From: Chryseobacterium oncorhynchi
GTDB taxonomy: Bacteria > Bacteroidota > Bacteroidia > Flavobacteriales > Weeksellaceae
Length of the DNA stretch: 40,929 nt
NCBI RefSeq assembly: GCF_002899895.1
Contig: NZ_PPEI02000011.1
Location: 1 to 40,929, forward strand
Direction of reading: 5' to 3'
The first letter of the stretch is position 1. Each line of letters starts with the position of its first letter. The translations under genes and the position numbers were made by a program. The notes beneath the pieces are model-generated. The model worked only from the letters and a program-made list of their open reading frames with translations, ran no database searches and was not told where the DNA came from. This document shows positions 17,255 to 26,295 of the stretch, in pieces.

Positions 17255-19234
17255 TTACAATGTTACTAAAGTTCTCTCTAATAAACCATCAATGTCCATT
17301 TTAATTTGATTAAAGTTATCCATTAAAACTTGATTAACATCTTTATCAGATAATGGTTCATTCTTAGCATCTAAAAAAAGAGTTAAATCGGGTAGTTTCC
17401 CACTTTCTAATTTTTTTGTTTTTGCCAGATCTACATGAATTGTAGAGTAAAAGAATTTCTGATCAATTTTTTCATCAAAATTATCTGCAATTTTCCCACA
17501 GAATACTCCTTGAGATAAAGTACTAATTTCTGATTCAGGTATTAGTTCCTCCATTTGTTCTGAATAAGAAATGGATGTTCCACTATCAGATATTGAATGC
17601 GATTCTTTTTGTACCTTGATTTTACCAAACATTCTTGCAAGTCTTTGAGCTGTATCTCCTGAAACCTGCCCAGCAAAAATATTACCCATTGTATTAACAA
17701 TGGATTCTGCATTTTCTTTGGAAAAGTCTCTTACAGCCTGTGTTATATCCTGGAAGCCTAGCCAAGTCGCAATCTCATTACTTCTCCCTGTGGCTATTAT
17801 ATTATCGAGTGTTCCTTTCGGAAATGACATAGTTGTAAGCTCATCTAATACTAATGCAGATTTATTCTGATGTTTAATATTTATTACTTTCATAATCTTT
17901 GTTGTAAACAAAGAAATGCATACACTATATATTTTTTCTCTTTTCGGATTATTACCAATACATAGAATTTTAGGTCTTTGCGGATCGTTAATTTGTAGAT
18001 TGATTCCATCAATCTCATTACCATTTTCATCTTTATCTGTAGTCATCACCCAATATACAACAGGAGAGGTCATACGTGACAATCCTAAACGAGCAGAAGC
18101 GATCTGCCCCTCCAACTGATCAGTAGCCTGGTTTTCGTAAGCTGAGATAAAAGGTGCAGCCATATTTGATATGGTTCCATCCTCAATAGATGCCAAGAAT
18201 TGAAATTGTTTTTCGTAGGATTTTGATAACAACTCAATTAAATGAGGTAATGAACAATATTTTCCTCCCTCTGCACATCTTAACGCCCAAATTAAACATG
18301 CAACATAGTTAATTGGTGATTCGACGAAGAAATCCCCTTGCTTAGAATTCCAGGACCTGTTAAGTGCAATCATTAGAACCTGAGCAGCTTCTACAGCATC
18401 AACAGAATCTATTAATAACTCCGGTTGTAAAGGATTGCAACGATGAGACTTTTTCGGATCATCGAAGTTAATAACACAAAACTCAGGTTCAACCTTATAG
18501 TTCTCTTTATACATCTCCAAACAATTATAAGTAAACACTGATAAAGTCGGAAATTTATAATCATATACAAGCATTGCAAATCCTTTTGATATATGTTGCT
18601 CAATAGCTGGTTGTAAAATGGCAAATGATTTTCCGGATCCTGGTGTTCCAATTACTAATGATGCCCTATATGGATTGACAACATTAATATAACCATCATC
18701 TGTCTTCAAATTAACAGAAGCATCATTCTCCATTAGTTCCTGTGTTTGCAAAAATTTTCTTCCATCTTTTCCAAACCTATCTTTTCCAAATGAGGAGTTA
18801 ATAGTAGTCATTATTTCAGCAAAATAATGAATAATCATAAAATATGATACAAAGCTTATAATTGTATAAAATGAAAAAATTCCTACATTCATTCCAATAT
18901 AGTAAAAAAAGTAAGAAAATATAAATAGAAGACTACAGCCCAGAGCTTTTAATATAGTTGAAGTAGTATTAACATTTTTTTTCAATATTTTCTTCGGTTT
19001 TCCTCCGAAAACAGATATACCAACTAAAACTACTATGAAGACCCTTACTAAATAATATTTCCCCTCTCTATAAAATCCAAAACTTAGTACCTTATTTGCA
19101 AAGGGTGTAAAAAAATCAAAACCAAGTTTGCTTAAAGAAACATTTCCTAATGTAACTACATCAATTCCTAATAATATAAGGGATAATAAGAAAAATAATC
19201 CCGTATAAATTTCCAAATTTTTATCCTGCGCCAT
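17255..19234 (-). CDS. VirD4/TraG-type conjugative coupling protein
   Basis: This 659-residue inner-membrane ATPase links the relaxosome to the secretion channel. The N-terminus has about four membrane spans (near residues 8-28, 62-78, 97-117, 119-137). The Walker A motif is GTPGSGKS (196-203). The Walker B region is SALVLDELTTMSF, followed by the characteristic ATGRSNEIATWLGFQDITQAVRDF and NIFAGQVSGDTAQRLARMFG. It is the counterpart of the protein often called MobC or TraG in Bacteroidetes elements; I leave the symbol empty because these names clash. It starts seven bases after the small gene upstream. The C-terminus (RTLVTL) lacks the tail shared by its cytoplasmic neighbours. Confidence 0.92.
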   Translation of the reverse strand: MAQDKNLEIYTGLFFLLSLILLGIDVVTLGNVSLSKLGFDFFTPFANKVLSFGFYREGKYYLVRVFIVVLVGISVFGGKPKKILKKNVNTTSTILKALGCSLLFIFSYFFYYIGMNVGIFSFYTIISFVSYFMIIHYFAEIMTTINSSFGKDRFGKDGRKFLQTQELMENDASVNLKTDDGYINVVNPYRASLVIGTPGSGKSFAILQPAIEQHISKGFAMLVYDYKFPTLSVFTYNCLEMYKENYKVEPEFCVINFDDPKKSHRCNPLQPELLIDSVDAVEAAQVLMIALNRSWNSKQGDFFVESPINYVACLIWALRCAEGGKYCSLPHLIELLSKSYEKQFQFLASIEDGTISNMAAPFISAYENQATDQLEGQIASARLGLSRMTSPVVYWVMTTDKDENGNEIDGINLQINDPQRPKILCIGNNPKREKIYSVCISLFTTKIMKVINIKHQNKSALVLDELTTMSFPKGTLDNIIATGRSNEIATWLGFQDITQAVRDFSKENAESIVNTMGNIFAGQVSGDTAQRLARMFGKIKVQKESHSISDSGTSISYSEQMEELIPESEISTLSQGVFCGKIADNFDEKIDQKFFYSTIHVDLAKTKKLESGKLPDLTLFLDAKNEPLSDKDVNQVLMDNFNQIKMDIDGLLERTLVTL

Positions 19235-19241
19235 AATTATA

Positions 19242-19568
19242 TTAATTTTCTTTTGGATTACTAAGCTGAAAGTCCGCTGTTCTATTAGAAAGTCTCATAT
19301 TAAATTCAAAAATATATGCATTGAGTTCGATTAGATTTCTTTTTGACTTGTCATGAATTGTCATTGTAGAAAAAGATTGTCTTTTTTCTGGATTTCCATC
19401 AGGAAACATTAAATATTTAAGTTCTTCCCCGGATATACTTAATAGGTATTTATTATATTCTATCAGTTGCAAAATATCAGCAATTGATAAGCTGCAGATA
19501 TCATTACAAAATTTTCCAGATTCTTGCATATCTTGTCTTATAAGTTTATGATTATGTCTCTGTCTCAT
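19242..19568 (-). CDS. Small hypothetical protein between topB and coupling protein
   Basis: This is a 108-residue protein from the ATG at 19568; a longer frame starting at 19640 would overlap topB. The shorter start is favoured by a strong Shine-Dalgarno sequence (AGAGGTGA) just upstream. It has a basic N-terminus (MRQRHNHKLIRQD) and two helices (SIADILQLIEYNKYLLS, RNLIELNAYIFEFNMRLSNRT). No known motif is seen. It lies between a topoisomerase and the coupling protein, so a role as a small transfer accessory or DNA-binding protein is possible. Confidence 0.6.
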   Translation of the reverse strand: MRQRHNHKLIRQDMQESGKFCNDICSLSIADILQLIEYNKYLLSISGEELKYLMFPDGNPEKRQSFSTMTIHDKSKRNLIELNAYIFEFNMRLSNRTADFQLSNPKEN

Positions 19569-19570
19569 TT

Positions 19571-19578
19571 TCACCTCT
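19571..19578 (-). promoter_or_regulatory. Strong Shine-Dalgarno site deciding a start
   Basis: AGAGGTGA on the minus strand lies two bases before the ATG at 19568, in the gap after the topB stop. Canonical SD sequences are rare in this window and in Bacteroidetes generally, so this one supports the start and suggests strong independent initiation. Confidence 0.6.
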
Positions 19579-21699
19579 TTATTTTTTATTAAATTTTTTC
19601 TTCCCAAATCCCGAATTTGATTTTGATTGCTGGGTCTCAATTTGAAATGTTTCCTTATTGAAAATAAGATCTATAGTATAAGTCTTTTTCTCTTGTGTTT
19701 TACATTTCGCATTTGGAGAAATTCCTTTTGTTAAGAGTTCTGTTAATCGCTTTTCAGTGATCTGTTGTCCTCTAAAATTCTTGTACAATTTATACTGGCA
19801 ACTATTTTCATCAACACAATAATAAAAGAACTTATTTTGGTATAATTTATTAGATTTACATTTCGGGCAATTTTGTGAAGTCTCATTAGGATTAAACCCC
19901 AATTTTGGACTCCCCTTTATCTGCTCAGTGATCTCATAAGCAAACTTCTTAATGCTTTGTTCAAACTCATCTACATTTCCTTTTCCCATCTCAATATTTG
20001 ATATTGCATTTTCCCACTCGCCTGTTAATTCAGCTGACAAAATTTTTTGTCCATTTAAAGCCTTAACAATTTCAAAACCTAATTTTGTAGGAAGTAGAAT
20101 TTTGCCTTTACGTTCAATGTATTCACCATCTACCAATTCCTTAATAATTCCCCCTCTCGTTGCTGATGTTCCAATTCCTTTTCCTTTTAAGGCATCTTTA
20201 AGATCTTCATTCTCTATATCTTTCCCGCAAGTTTCCATCAATGTTATTAATGAAGCATCATTTAATAAAGGCGGTGGTGTAGTTTGTGACTCTACTATAA
20301 AAGCTTCTTTGATTTCGTAATTTCCGACTTCCAAAGCTGGCAGCTGCTTATCTTCTTCTTCATTTTCATCTTCCTCTATTTTCAGTATTTTATCTGACAA
20401 AAAGTCTTTGAATATAGTAAACCCTCTATTAACAACAACTGCTCCCCTGGCTTGAAAAGGATCTTGAATTCCATCTATAAAAAAAGTATATACAGTAACA
20501 TTTTTCAATTCTTTTGATGAGAAAGCCTGTAGGAATGAAGATAGAATAGTTAGGTAAACATTTTTTTTCTTTTCATCTAGGTGAGTTAATATGGGAATTT
20601 TTGAAGTAGGAATGATCGCATGATGATCTGTCACTTTCTCGTTATTGAAAGGCTTCATATTTTTATCCAATAATAAGGGGACTGTAAAATCTTGACAGTT
20701 AAACACACCACCTATTTGTTCAATTAATTCAAAAACCTCAGTTTTCATTTCTTCATTTAAGAATCTACTATCTGTTCTGGGATAAGTAACATGGCCAGCT
20801 TCATATAATACTTGTAAAGTACTCAAAGTTTCATCTGCAGTATATCCATAAGATTTATTACATTTTTTTTGTAATTCGGCTAGATTAAATAATGCTGGAG
20901 GAGCTGTAGACTTTTCCTTTTTATCAATCGATTCTAAACGAATAGTTTTTTGGTTCAATGCGCTTTTGATAATTTCTTCCGCTTTATTTTTATCAATTAC
21001 CCTTTCCTGATATATAGCAATAACATCACCTTTTTGAGTTGATACAGTTACTTTAGGAACAAAATATGGCTGTGGCCTAAACCCTTTGTTTTCAAGAAAT
21101 CTCTTTACAACCAGGAATAATGTTGGTGTTTTAACTCTTCCTATTCTTAGCAGAAAGCCATTGTTTTTAGTCATGGCTATAGAAGAATTAAATCCTAAAT
21201 ACCAATCAGCAATTTGTCTTAACTTCCCTCCAATATATAGTCCGTCTTTATCTCTTCCATCAATTAGATTGTTAAATCCATTTTTAATTACATCCGTATT
21301 TACAGATGAAATCCAAAGTCTTTTAAATGGCTTCTTACATTTAGAATGTTCATATATCAATCTAAAAATAAGCTCCCCCTCTCTTCCTGCATCGGTTGCA
21401 CAAATAATCTCTGAACTTTCATTAAAAAGTTTCTTTATAATTTGATACTGTTTTTTAGCAGTACCCTCTTTATCTTCTTTAACCTTTAATGGGATTTCAG
21501 TTGGTAAGAATGGTAAATCATCATTTTCAATTTTTCTTCCTAAAACTTCCTCCGGAGAAGAGAGCATAACAAGATGGCCAAACGCCCAGGTTACTTGATA
21601 ACCATTTCCCTCAAAATATCCATTTTTCCTTTCATTTGCTCCAATGGTTTCTGCTATAGATTTAGCAACACTGGGCTTTTCTGCAAGAACTACTTTCAT
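19579..21699 (-). CDS. topB: DNA topoisomerase III (TopB)
   Basis: This is a 706-residue type IA topoisomerase. It opens with the Toprim domain (MKVVLAEKPSVAKSIAETIG, later ICATDAGREGELIFRLIY with the acidic residues). RIGRVKTPTLFLVVKRF and the active-site segment HVTYPRTDSRFL with Tyr306 follow. GKGIGTSATRGGIIKELV is typical of TopB. A C-terminal zinc-ribbon-like part has CPKC at 611-614 and two further Cys (FYYCVDENSC). TopB decatenates single-strand interlinks and accompanies Bacteroidetes conjugative elements. It sits between ssb and a small gene in the minus-strand operon. A 38-bp palindrome lies just upstream. It ends in basic residues (KKKFNKK) without the Ile tail. Confidence 0.95.
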   Translation of the reverse strand: MKVVLAEKPSVAKSIAETIGANERKNGYFEGNGYQVTWAFGHLVMLSSPEEVLGRKIENDDLPFLPTEIPLKVKEDKEGTAKKQYQIIKKLFNESSEIICATDAGREGELIFRLIYEHSKCKKPFKRLWISSVNTDVIKNGFNNLIDGRDKDGLYIGGKLRQIADWYLGFNSSIAMTKNNGFLLRIGRVKTPTLFLVVKRFLENKGFRPQPYFVPKVTVSTQKGDVIAIYQERVIDKNKAEEIIKSALNQKTIRLESIDKKEKSTAPPALFNLAELQKKCNKSYGYTADETLSTLQVLYEAGHVTYPRTDSRFLNEEMKTEVFELIEQIGGVFNCQDFTVPLLLDKNMKPFNNEKVTDHHAIIPTSKIPILTHLDEKKKNVYLTILSSFLQAFSSKELKNVTVYTFFIDGIQDPFQARGAVVVNRGFTIFKDFLSDKILKIEEDENEEEDKQLPALEVGNYEIKEAFIVESQTTPPPLLNDASLITLMETCGKDIENEDLKDALKGKGIGTSATRGGIIKELVDGEYIERKGKILLPTKLGFEIVKALNGQKILSAELTGEWENAISNIEMGKGNVDEFEQSIKKFAYEITEQIKGSPKLGFNPNETSQNCPKCKSNKLYQNKFFYYCVDENSCQYKLYKNFRGQQITEKRLTELLTKGISPNAKCKTQEKKTYTIDLIFNKETFQIETQQSKSNSGFGKKKFNKK

Positions 21700-21727
21700 A
21701 TATTTTTTTTTTCATTTTTTGTTTAGA

Positions 21728-21765
21728 AAAATGATAATAAAGCTTATAAGCTTTATTATCATTTT
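21728..21765 (-). promoter_or_regulatory. 38-bp perfect palindrome between ssb and topB
   Basis: An 18-bp perfect stem (AAAATGATAATAAAGCTT, loop AT, then its reverse complement) lies in the 88-base gap between ssb and topB. On the minus strand it is followed by TTTTTCTAAAC, a weak T run, so it could act as a partial terminator setting ssb above topB, as an RNA-stability stem, or as a protein-binding site. Confidence 0.65.
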
Positions 21766-21787
21766 AAAGTTCATAAGTTTTAAAGAT

Positions 21788-22189
21788 TTAATCTTCTTTA
21801 ATTTCCTCTGTACTCTGATCTACCTTATCTGAGGTATTTGTAGATTCACTTGAAAAAGACTCTGTTGCTGTTGCAGGATCTTTGGTTTTATGTAGCACTA
21901 ATTTATCTACATATTCCAGTGTTGTGAATTGTGTCCCATTTTCGTTTTCATATGAACTTGTATCACAATAATTACAAAATACAGTAACCCCCTCCCCTTT
22001 TTTCAATCGATTTAAAATTTCCGGATTTTCTTTGCTTTGAATCCAATAAACACATTTTTTGTACTCTGGATTTTTTTTGTTGGGGAAATTAATCGCCACA
22101 GTAAAATTAATTGGTGATCTTTCGCCATTTAATTGCTTGTAAGTTGCATCTGCAACTAAATGTCCTGTTAATGTTAATGAATAAGCCAT
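21788..22189 (-). CDS. ssb: Single-stranded DNA-binding protein
   Basis: This 133-residue protein has the SSB OB fold: SLTLTGHLVADATYKQLNGERSPINFTVAINF, then KKCVYWIQSKENPEILNRLKKGEGVTVFCNYCDTSSYENENGTQFTTLEYVDKLVL. It would coat plasmid single strands during transfer and replication. The C-terminal tail is acidic and Ser/Thr-rich but ends STEEIKED and lacks the usual DDDIPF-like tip that recruits host partners, so it may work with plasmid proteins instead. It starts 28 bases after the DUF3945-type gene and precedes topB in the operon. Confidence 0.9.
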   Translation of the reverse strand: MAYSLTLTGHLVADATYKQLNGERSPINFTVAINFPNKKNPEYKKCVYWIQSKENPEILNRLKKGEGVTVFCNYCDTSSYENENGTQFTTLEYVDKLVLHKTKDPATATESFSSESTNTSDKVDQSTEEIKED

Positions 22190-22217
22190 AATATTTTGTT
22201 TTATCGGTTAGTAATTA

Positions 22218-24296
22218 TTAAATTTTTGGTCCTTTATATTTTTGTTTTATTTCTTCTTCTACCTTTGTAGTTTCAGTCTTTTTGATAAACTTATCAGCTA
22301 TAAATGAATTTAATTCTTGATCGTAGTGAACTTTTACACTAAATGGTTTTTCATCTTTACTAATACCATCTATAATTAGGGACTTCCCTTGTGTGGCTAT
22401 CATTTTTTGTTCTTCATTTAATTCTACTCCGAAGACTTTAGTAGGTATTTCAGATTGATTGTTCTTAAAATGAGGCTTTAAGGTTAGTTTTTTTTCCGCT
22501 TTTGAATACTCCGGTCTCATTTTAAATGAATACTCTACTTTCTTTCCATCTTTATCACTAATACCCTTAAAAAGAGAATTAGTAAGCTCCCCTCTCATTA
22601 ACCTGGTAATATCACTTTTATCCAAATCTGAAAAATTTATACCTGCTGGTTTAATTTTAAATAAAGCTTCAATTTCAGACCTATCATATTTTTGTCCAGG
22701 AAAGAATTGATAAATCTCATCTTTATGAAAATTTTTCTCTAATCCCTCCAGGCTTTTAAGCACAACTCTATCATCATTTATATTAACAATCTGTCCTTTA
22801 AAATAATCAGCTTCATGATTAACAATTGCTAATTTCCCAATTTCTAATACTACAGACTTATTTTTATTTTCAAAAATATCATTATAAACTGCAGGAACTA
22901 GGTGAACAAATTGTGTGTCTAAATCTTTTTTAAGAGTACGTATAGCTTCTATTTCCCTATCTCCATCAATTGGTAGATCTATTTCTGAAATACCTAATCT
23001 ATTAAGCTCGTTTATAGCGTTATTATATGCTATTTCAAACTCTGCACTTTTTATATTATATGATGCAACATGTTTATTATATAATTCTTCATCACCTAGG
23101 ACTTCTAAATCATAATCCCTTACATCTGGTTCTACAATAGGGTCACCTATTACTGTATAAAAATTTAAAACCGCTTCAAAAACTTCTTCTTTATTCTGAG
23201 TTTCTATGCAGAAATCAAGTATTTTTTGTCCAGCTGAATGATTGAAATCCCACATTGGCTCTGGATTTTCTTCATTTTGATAATAAGCATTAAGTACTTG
23301 AATTAATTGTTCTTTTCCTTTCGGATTTTCTGTATTTTCCATATTTTGAGATTTGTAATTAGTATTAATTGATTGCTCTAAAATTAGCTGCTCTTGAATA
23401 TTAATAGGTCTTAAAAAGAATGGTTCTGCAGTAAGATCATATTCAAAAGTATATCCATGAGCTTGACACTCTTTCTGAAATTTATCGCAATAAGAATATC
23501 CGTTATCTTCTCCTGATTCTATTTTTTCTGACCAATAATCAACTATTGGTTTAAGATCCTCCGGAATAAATTCATAATTATTAAAGAGATCGATCTCTAA
23601 AAAAAAATCTTCTTTTTCTTCTAACTCAATTAGATTTGCTTCATTATATATTCTAAAAAAGTGAGCGTGTTTTTCATCAATTCCAGTATTTGTTAGACCA
23701 TCACTCAATTCTGTTCTTGTTGATAGTTCTCTTTCCCATTTTTTTTGTTCTTCCCAAAGTTCATCTGTCCCAATTGGAACTTTATAAAACCTTTTAAGAT
23801 CAATTAGATTCCCTGATAATTCAATAGGGTAAATATTAGCCAGAAGTCTTTTCCCGTTCTCATTGGTTATAGTAAAATGCAATTTTTTTTTATCTTTTTT
23901 TTCTTTTGCAGTTTCTTTCTGCACTTTCTCTACATATGAAGTAAGTGAATTTGGGTTATCTACTCCATGAGAGCCATAAACCAGATCATCTACTTTTTTT
24001 AAGAGCTCCGGATTGTTCATTAAGGTTTGATATTTAAATCCTCCAATATTAGAATCTAGTTCATTTCTCAAGGCATTTAGATAACTTTCACTAGAAGTAT
24101 ATTCCATCACTTCACCAATTTTCCCATCTTCTGCATAAAATGAAATAATTCCTACGATTCCGTTCTCTGAATTAGCTAAAGCAGCAAGTCCCTTTAATTG
24201 TTGCTCAATGTTCTCAAATGTTCCATCTACATGTAAGTGATTTGTTTGATTACTATTCGAATCTGCAACATGTGCGATTAAACTAAAATTTTCCAT
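22218..24296 (-). CDS. DUF3945-type conjugation-associated protein A
   Basis: This is a 692-residue soluble, acidic protein. Residues about 490-692 match the C-terminal half of its neighbour at 24366-26222. Both contain a short beta module (KLAIVNHEADYFKGQIVNINDDRVVLKS), a FFPGQKYDRSEIEALF step, an SFKMRPEYSKAEKKLTLKP strand pair and VELNEEQKMIATQGKSLIIDGISKDEKPFSVKV, the last resembling the DUF3945 pattern of Bacteroidetes mobile elements. The N-terminal 320 residues are different, mixed helix and strand, with GSHGVDNPNSLTSYVEKVQ. The molecular function of this family is not known to me. It sits between its paralogue and ssb. The tail is KYKGPKI. Confidence 0.65.
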   Translation of the reverse strand: MENFSLIAHVADSNSNQTNHLHVDGTFENIEQQLKGLAALANSENGIVGIISFYAEDGKIGEVMEYTSSESYLNALRNELDSNIGGFKYQTLMNNPELLKKVDDLVYGSHGVDNPNSLTSYVEKVQKETAKEKKDKKKLHFTITNENGKRLLANIYPIELSGNLIDLKRFYKVPIGTDELWEEQKKWERELSTRTELSDGLTNTGIDEKHAHFFRIYNEANLIELEEKEDFFLEIDLFNNYEFIPEDLKPIVDYWSEKIESGEDNGYSYCDKFQKECQAHGYTFEYDLTAEPFFLRPINIQEQLILEQSINTNYKSQNMENTENPKGKEQLIQVLNAYYQNEENPEPMWDFNHSAGQKILDFCIETQNKEEVFEAVLNFYTVIGDPIVEPDVRDYDLEVLGDEELYNKHVASYNIKSAEFEIAYNNAINELNRLGISEIDLPIDGDREIEAIRTLKKDLDTQFVHLVPAVYNDIFENKNKSVVLEIGKLAIVNHEADYFKGQIVNINDDRVVLKSLEGLEKNFHKDEIYQFFPGQKYDRSEIEALFKIKPAGINFSDLDKSDITRLMRGELTNSLFKGISDKDGKKVEYSFKMRPEYSKAEKKLTLKPHFKNNQSEIPTKVFGVELNEEQKMIATQGKSLIIDGISKDEKPFSVKVHYDQELNSFIADKFIKKTETTKVEEEIKQKYKGPKI

Positions 24297-24333
24297 GTTA
24301 AAATTATTTATGATTTTGATTTGTGTATATATT

Positions 24334-24365
24334 AAGATATAAATAAATTAATATTTTTATATCTT
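24334..24365 (-). promoter_or_regulatory. Stem-loop after DUF3945-type gene B
   Basis: AAGATATAAA (24334-24343) and TTTATATCTT (24356-24365) are perfect 10-bp arms directly beyond the stop of the gene at 24366. No T run follows on the minus strand. The left arm and flank (AGATATAAATAAA) also occur at 28477 in the AT-rich hub, so this may be a binding site rather than a terminator. Confidence 0.5.
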
Positions 24366-26222
24366 TTACATTTTAATTCCTCCTGAACCTTTGTCTATAA
24401 TAGTGGTTGTAGCAGTAAATTGTTTTGTATATCCCTCTTTCAAACTCTTTGCATAATTCTCTCCTTTATTAGAATTGTATAAAATATCATTTAATTGAGG
24501 ATCATATTTCATATCTGTTTTAAATTGTAAATTGCCATCTTTATCAACAACTTCAAATAAGATTACTTTTTGGTCAAGCAGATCTTTCTTTTGATCTTCG
24601 TTTAGTTTTTGATTTTTATATGTAAATTCATCTAAGTTAAAATCTTGATTTTTATACACTGGTTTTAAAACAGCCCTTTTATTTTCATCATATTTAATAC
24701 AAAGTTTAAAGTCATATTGTTCTGACTTTTTAAAACCATTGTTATCATCTTTAATAACTGTTGATGTAATTAGTTGGGAGAAATCCCCTTTAAGTAGATT
24801 TAACTTACTATCATTAGAAAGTTCCTCGTATTTCAACTGAATGTTACTCTTTTCAAATGCAGCAATAATTTCAGTATGTGTAAACTTCTGGCCTTTAAAT
24901 AATTTAACACTTTTATCTTCAGTAGTGATTTTTTCTTTTTCACCTACTTGAATCTTTAAAATACCGTCATTGTTTTCTAATACTCTTCCTTTGTAAAAAC
25001 GTCCATTATCTTCAAAAGAAATAATATCTTTTACATTAATTTTTTCCAGATGAAAATTTAATTGGTTTTCAACATCAGTTGTACCTGTTCCGTTAAGCTT
25101 AATTTCCTGTTTTTTTGTTTCTACAAACTCTGATACAATATTTGATACACTTATATCTTTATTATCTTCATACTTTTTAATAAGCCCAATTATATCTTCA
25201 TCAGTTAATTCTCCATGCTTAAATTTGTGGGAAAAATCATCAATGAACTTCAAATCTTCAATTTTCTTCTCATCATTAATAACATTAATCATTGCGTTCA
25301 TTCTTTGTTGTAATGATTTGCTTTCATCCTCCAATATAGGCTGAAACATCTTGTATACTGCGGATGAAATTTTTTTCATTTTAAAGCTCTCTGACTTTTT
25401 AATACAAACAAAAATTTCGTTAAAGCAATCTTCAAAAGTTGCATTTCTTCCAGCTCCTTTTAGAATACTTTGGGTTTCCCGTAAAGAGTCATCAAATAGT
25501 TTTTTTAATGAAAAATTATTTTTTGTTAATGCTTTTTCAACTTTAGGAGAAATGATGTCTTTTATTTTTGAGCCAATTTCAAGTTCTGGATTAACCTCTT
25601 CTTTCTTTATTAAGTCTTTCCAAACTTTCATTCCCTCGTCCTGGGGTAATGAGTTTATTATTTTTTCTGTTGGAATTAAAATTGATTCTTGGTTTCTAAG
25701 CAATTTCAACAAGTCTGCATTTTCAGTATCAGTTTTAAAAAAAGGAATAATACTAGAGAAGTTTTTCCCAGAATAATCAATTTGCTCTCTTACAATTCCA
25801 AAAACTTCACTCCCCTCCTGCATAAAAGTTATAAAATCATATCTTTCTTTCTGATCTGGATCCTTTAGCAACAGTTCAATTTGAGATCTTAATATCAATG
25901 CTTTATCAGAGTTAATTTTTTGTGACTTTTTATCGTCTATTAATCTTCTATTTAGATCTATAACTTTTTCTATCAATGCCAGTCTTTCACCAGGTGACTT
26001 TGCAATTTCAGTAAAATTAATTTCTCCACCCTCTTCATCCGAATATCCATTAAAGGCATTATCTTCAATAAAATATTCTTGAATTACACTCATAAAAGGT
26101 GAATAATTTTCTTCAATATCCTCTATTGATAATTCATTAGACGAAAAAATTTCTAACCATTCTTTTAGACTTAATAAATTTAAATCTTCAATTTCTTTTA
26201 GTTTTTCTTTTAAGTTACTCAT
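24366..26222 (-). CDS. DUF3945-type conjugation-associated protein B
   Basis: This is a 618-residue soluble protein. Residues about 390-618 parallel protein A: DIISFEDNGRFYKGRVLENNDGILKIQV, KLFKGQKFTHTEIIAAF, YDFKLCIKYDENKRAVLKPVYKN and QKLNEDQKKDLLDQKVILFEVVDKDGNLQFKT. This is a shared DUF3945-like C-terminal half. The first 380 residues are helical and highly charged, with repeated Lys/Glu helices (LIKKYEDNKDISVSNIVSEFVETKKQEIK), and differ from A. The two genes are most simply explained as a duplication with replaced or diverged front halves. The gene lies between the relaxase and its paralogue, flanked on both sides by inverted repeats. The tail is GSGGIKM. Confidence 0.65.
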   Translation of the reverse strand: MSNLKEKLKEIEDLNLLSLKEWLEIFSSNELSIEDIEENYSPFMSVIQEYFIEDNAFNGYSDEEGGEINFTEIAKSPGERLALIEKVIDLNRRLIDDKKSQKINSDKALILRSQIELLLKDPDQKERYDFITFMQEGSEVFGIVREQIDYSGKNFSSIIPFFKTDTENADLLKLLRNQESILIPTEKIINSLPQDEGMKVWKDLIKKEEVNPELEIGSKIKDIISPKVEKALTKNNFSLKKLFDDSLRETQSILKGAGRNATFEDCFNEIFVCIKKSESFKMKKISSAVYKMFQPILEDESKSLQQRMNAMINVINDEKKIEDLKFIDDFSHKFKHGELTDEDIIGLIKKYEDNKDISVSNIVSEFVETKKQEIKLNGTGTTDVENQLNFHLEKINVKDIISFEDNGRFYKGRVLENNDGILKIQVGEKEKITTEDKSVKLFKGQKFTHTEIIAAFEKSNIQLKYEELSNDSKLNLLKGDFSQLITSTVIKDDNNGFKKSEQYDFKLCIKYDENKRAVLKPVYKNQDFNLDEFTYKNQKLNEDQKKDLLDQKVILFEVVDKDGNLQFKTDMKYDPQLNDILYNSNKGENYAKSLKEGYTKQFTATTTIIDKGSGGIKM

Positions 26223-26246
26223 AATAAATTTTTTACAATATCAAAT

Positions 26247-26295
26247 ATATGAAATAATTATGCATTGATTATATTTATCCGTCATTATTTCATAT
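26247..26295 (-). promoter_or_regulatory. 12-bp inverted repeat between relaxase and DUF3945-type gene B
   Basis: ATATGAAATAAT (26247-26258) and ATTATTTCATAT (26284-26295) are perfect arms with a 25-base centre, filling the gap after the relaxase stop. On the minus strand the next bases contain TATATTTG, a possible -7 box just before the ATG at 26222. It could be an RNA stem between cistrons or an operator. Confidence 0.5.
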
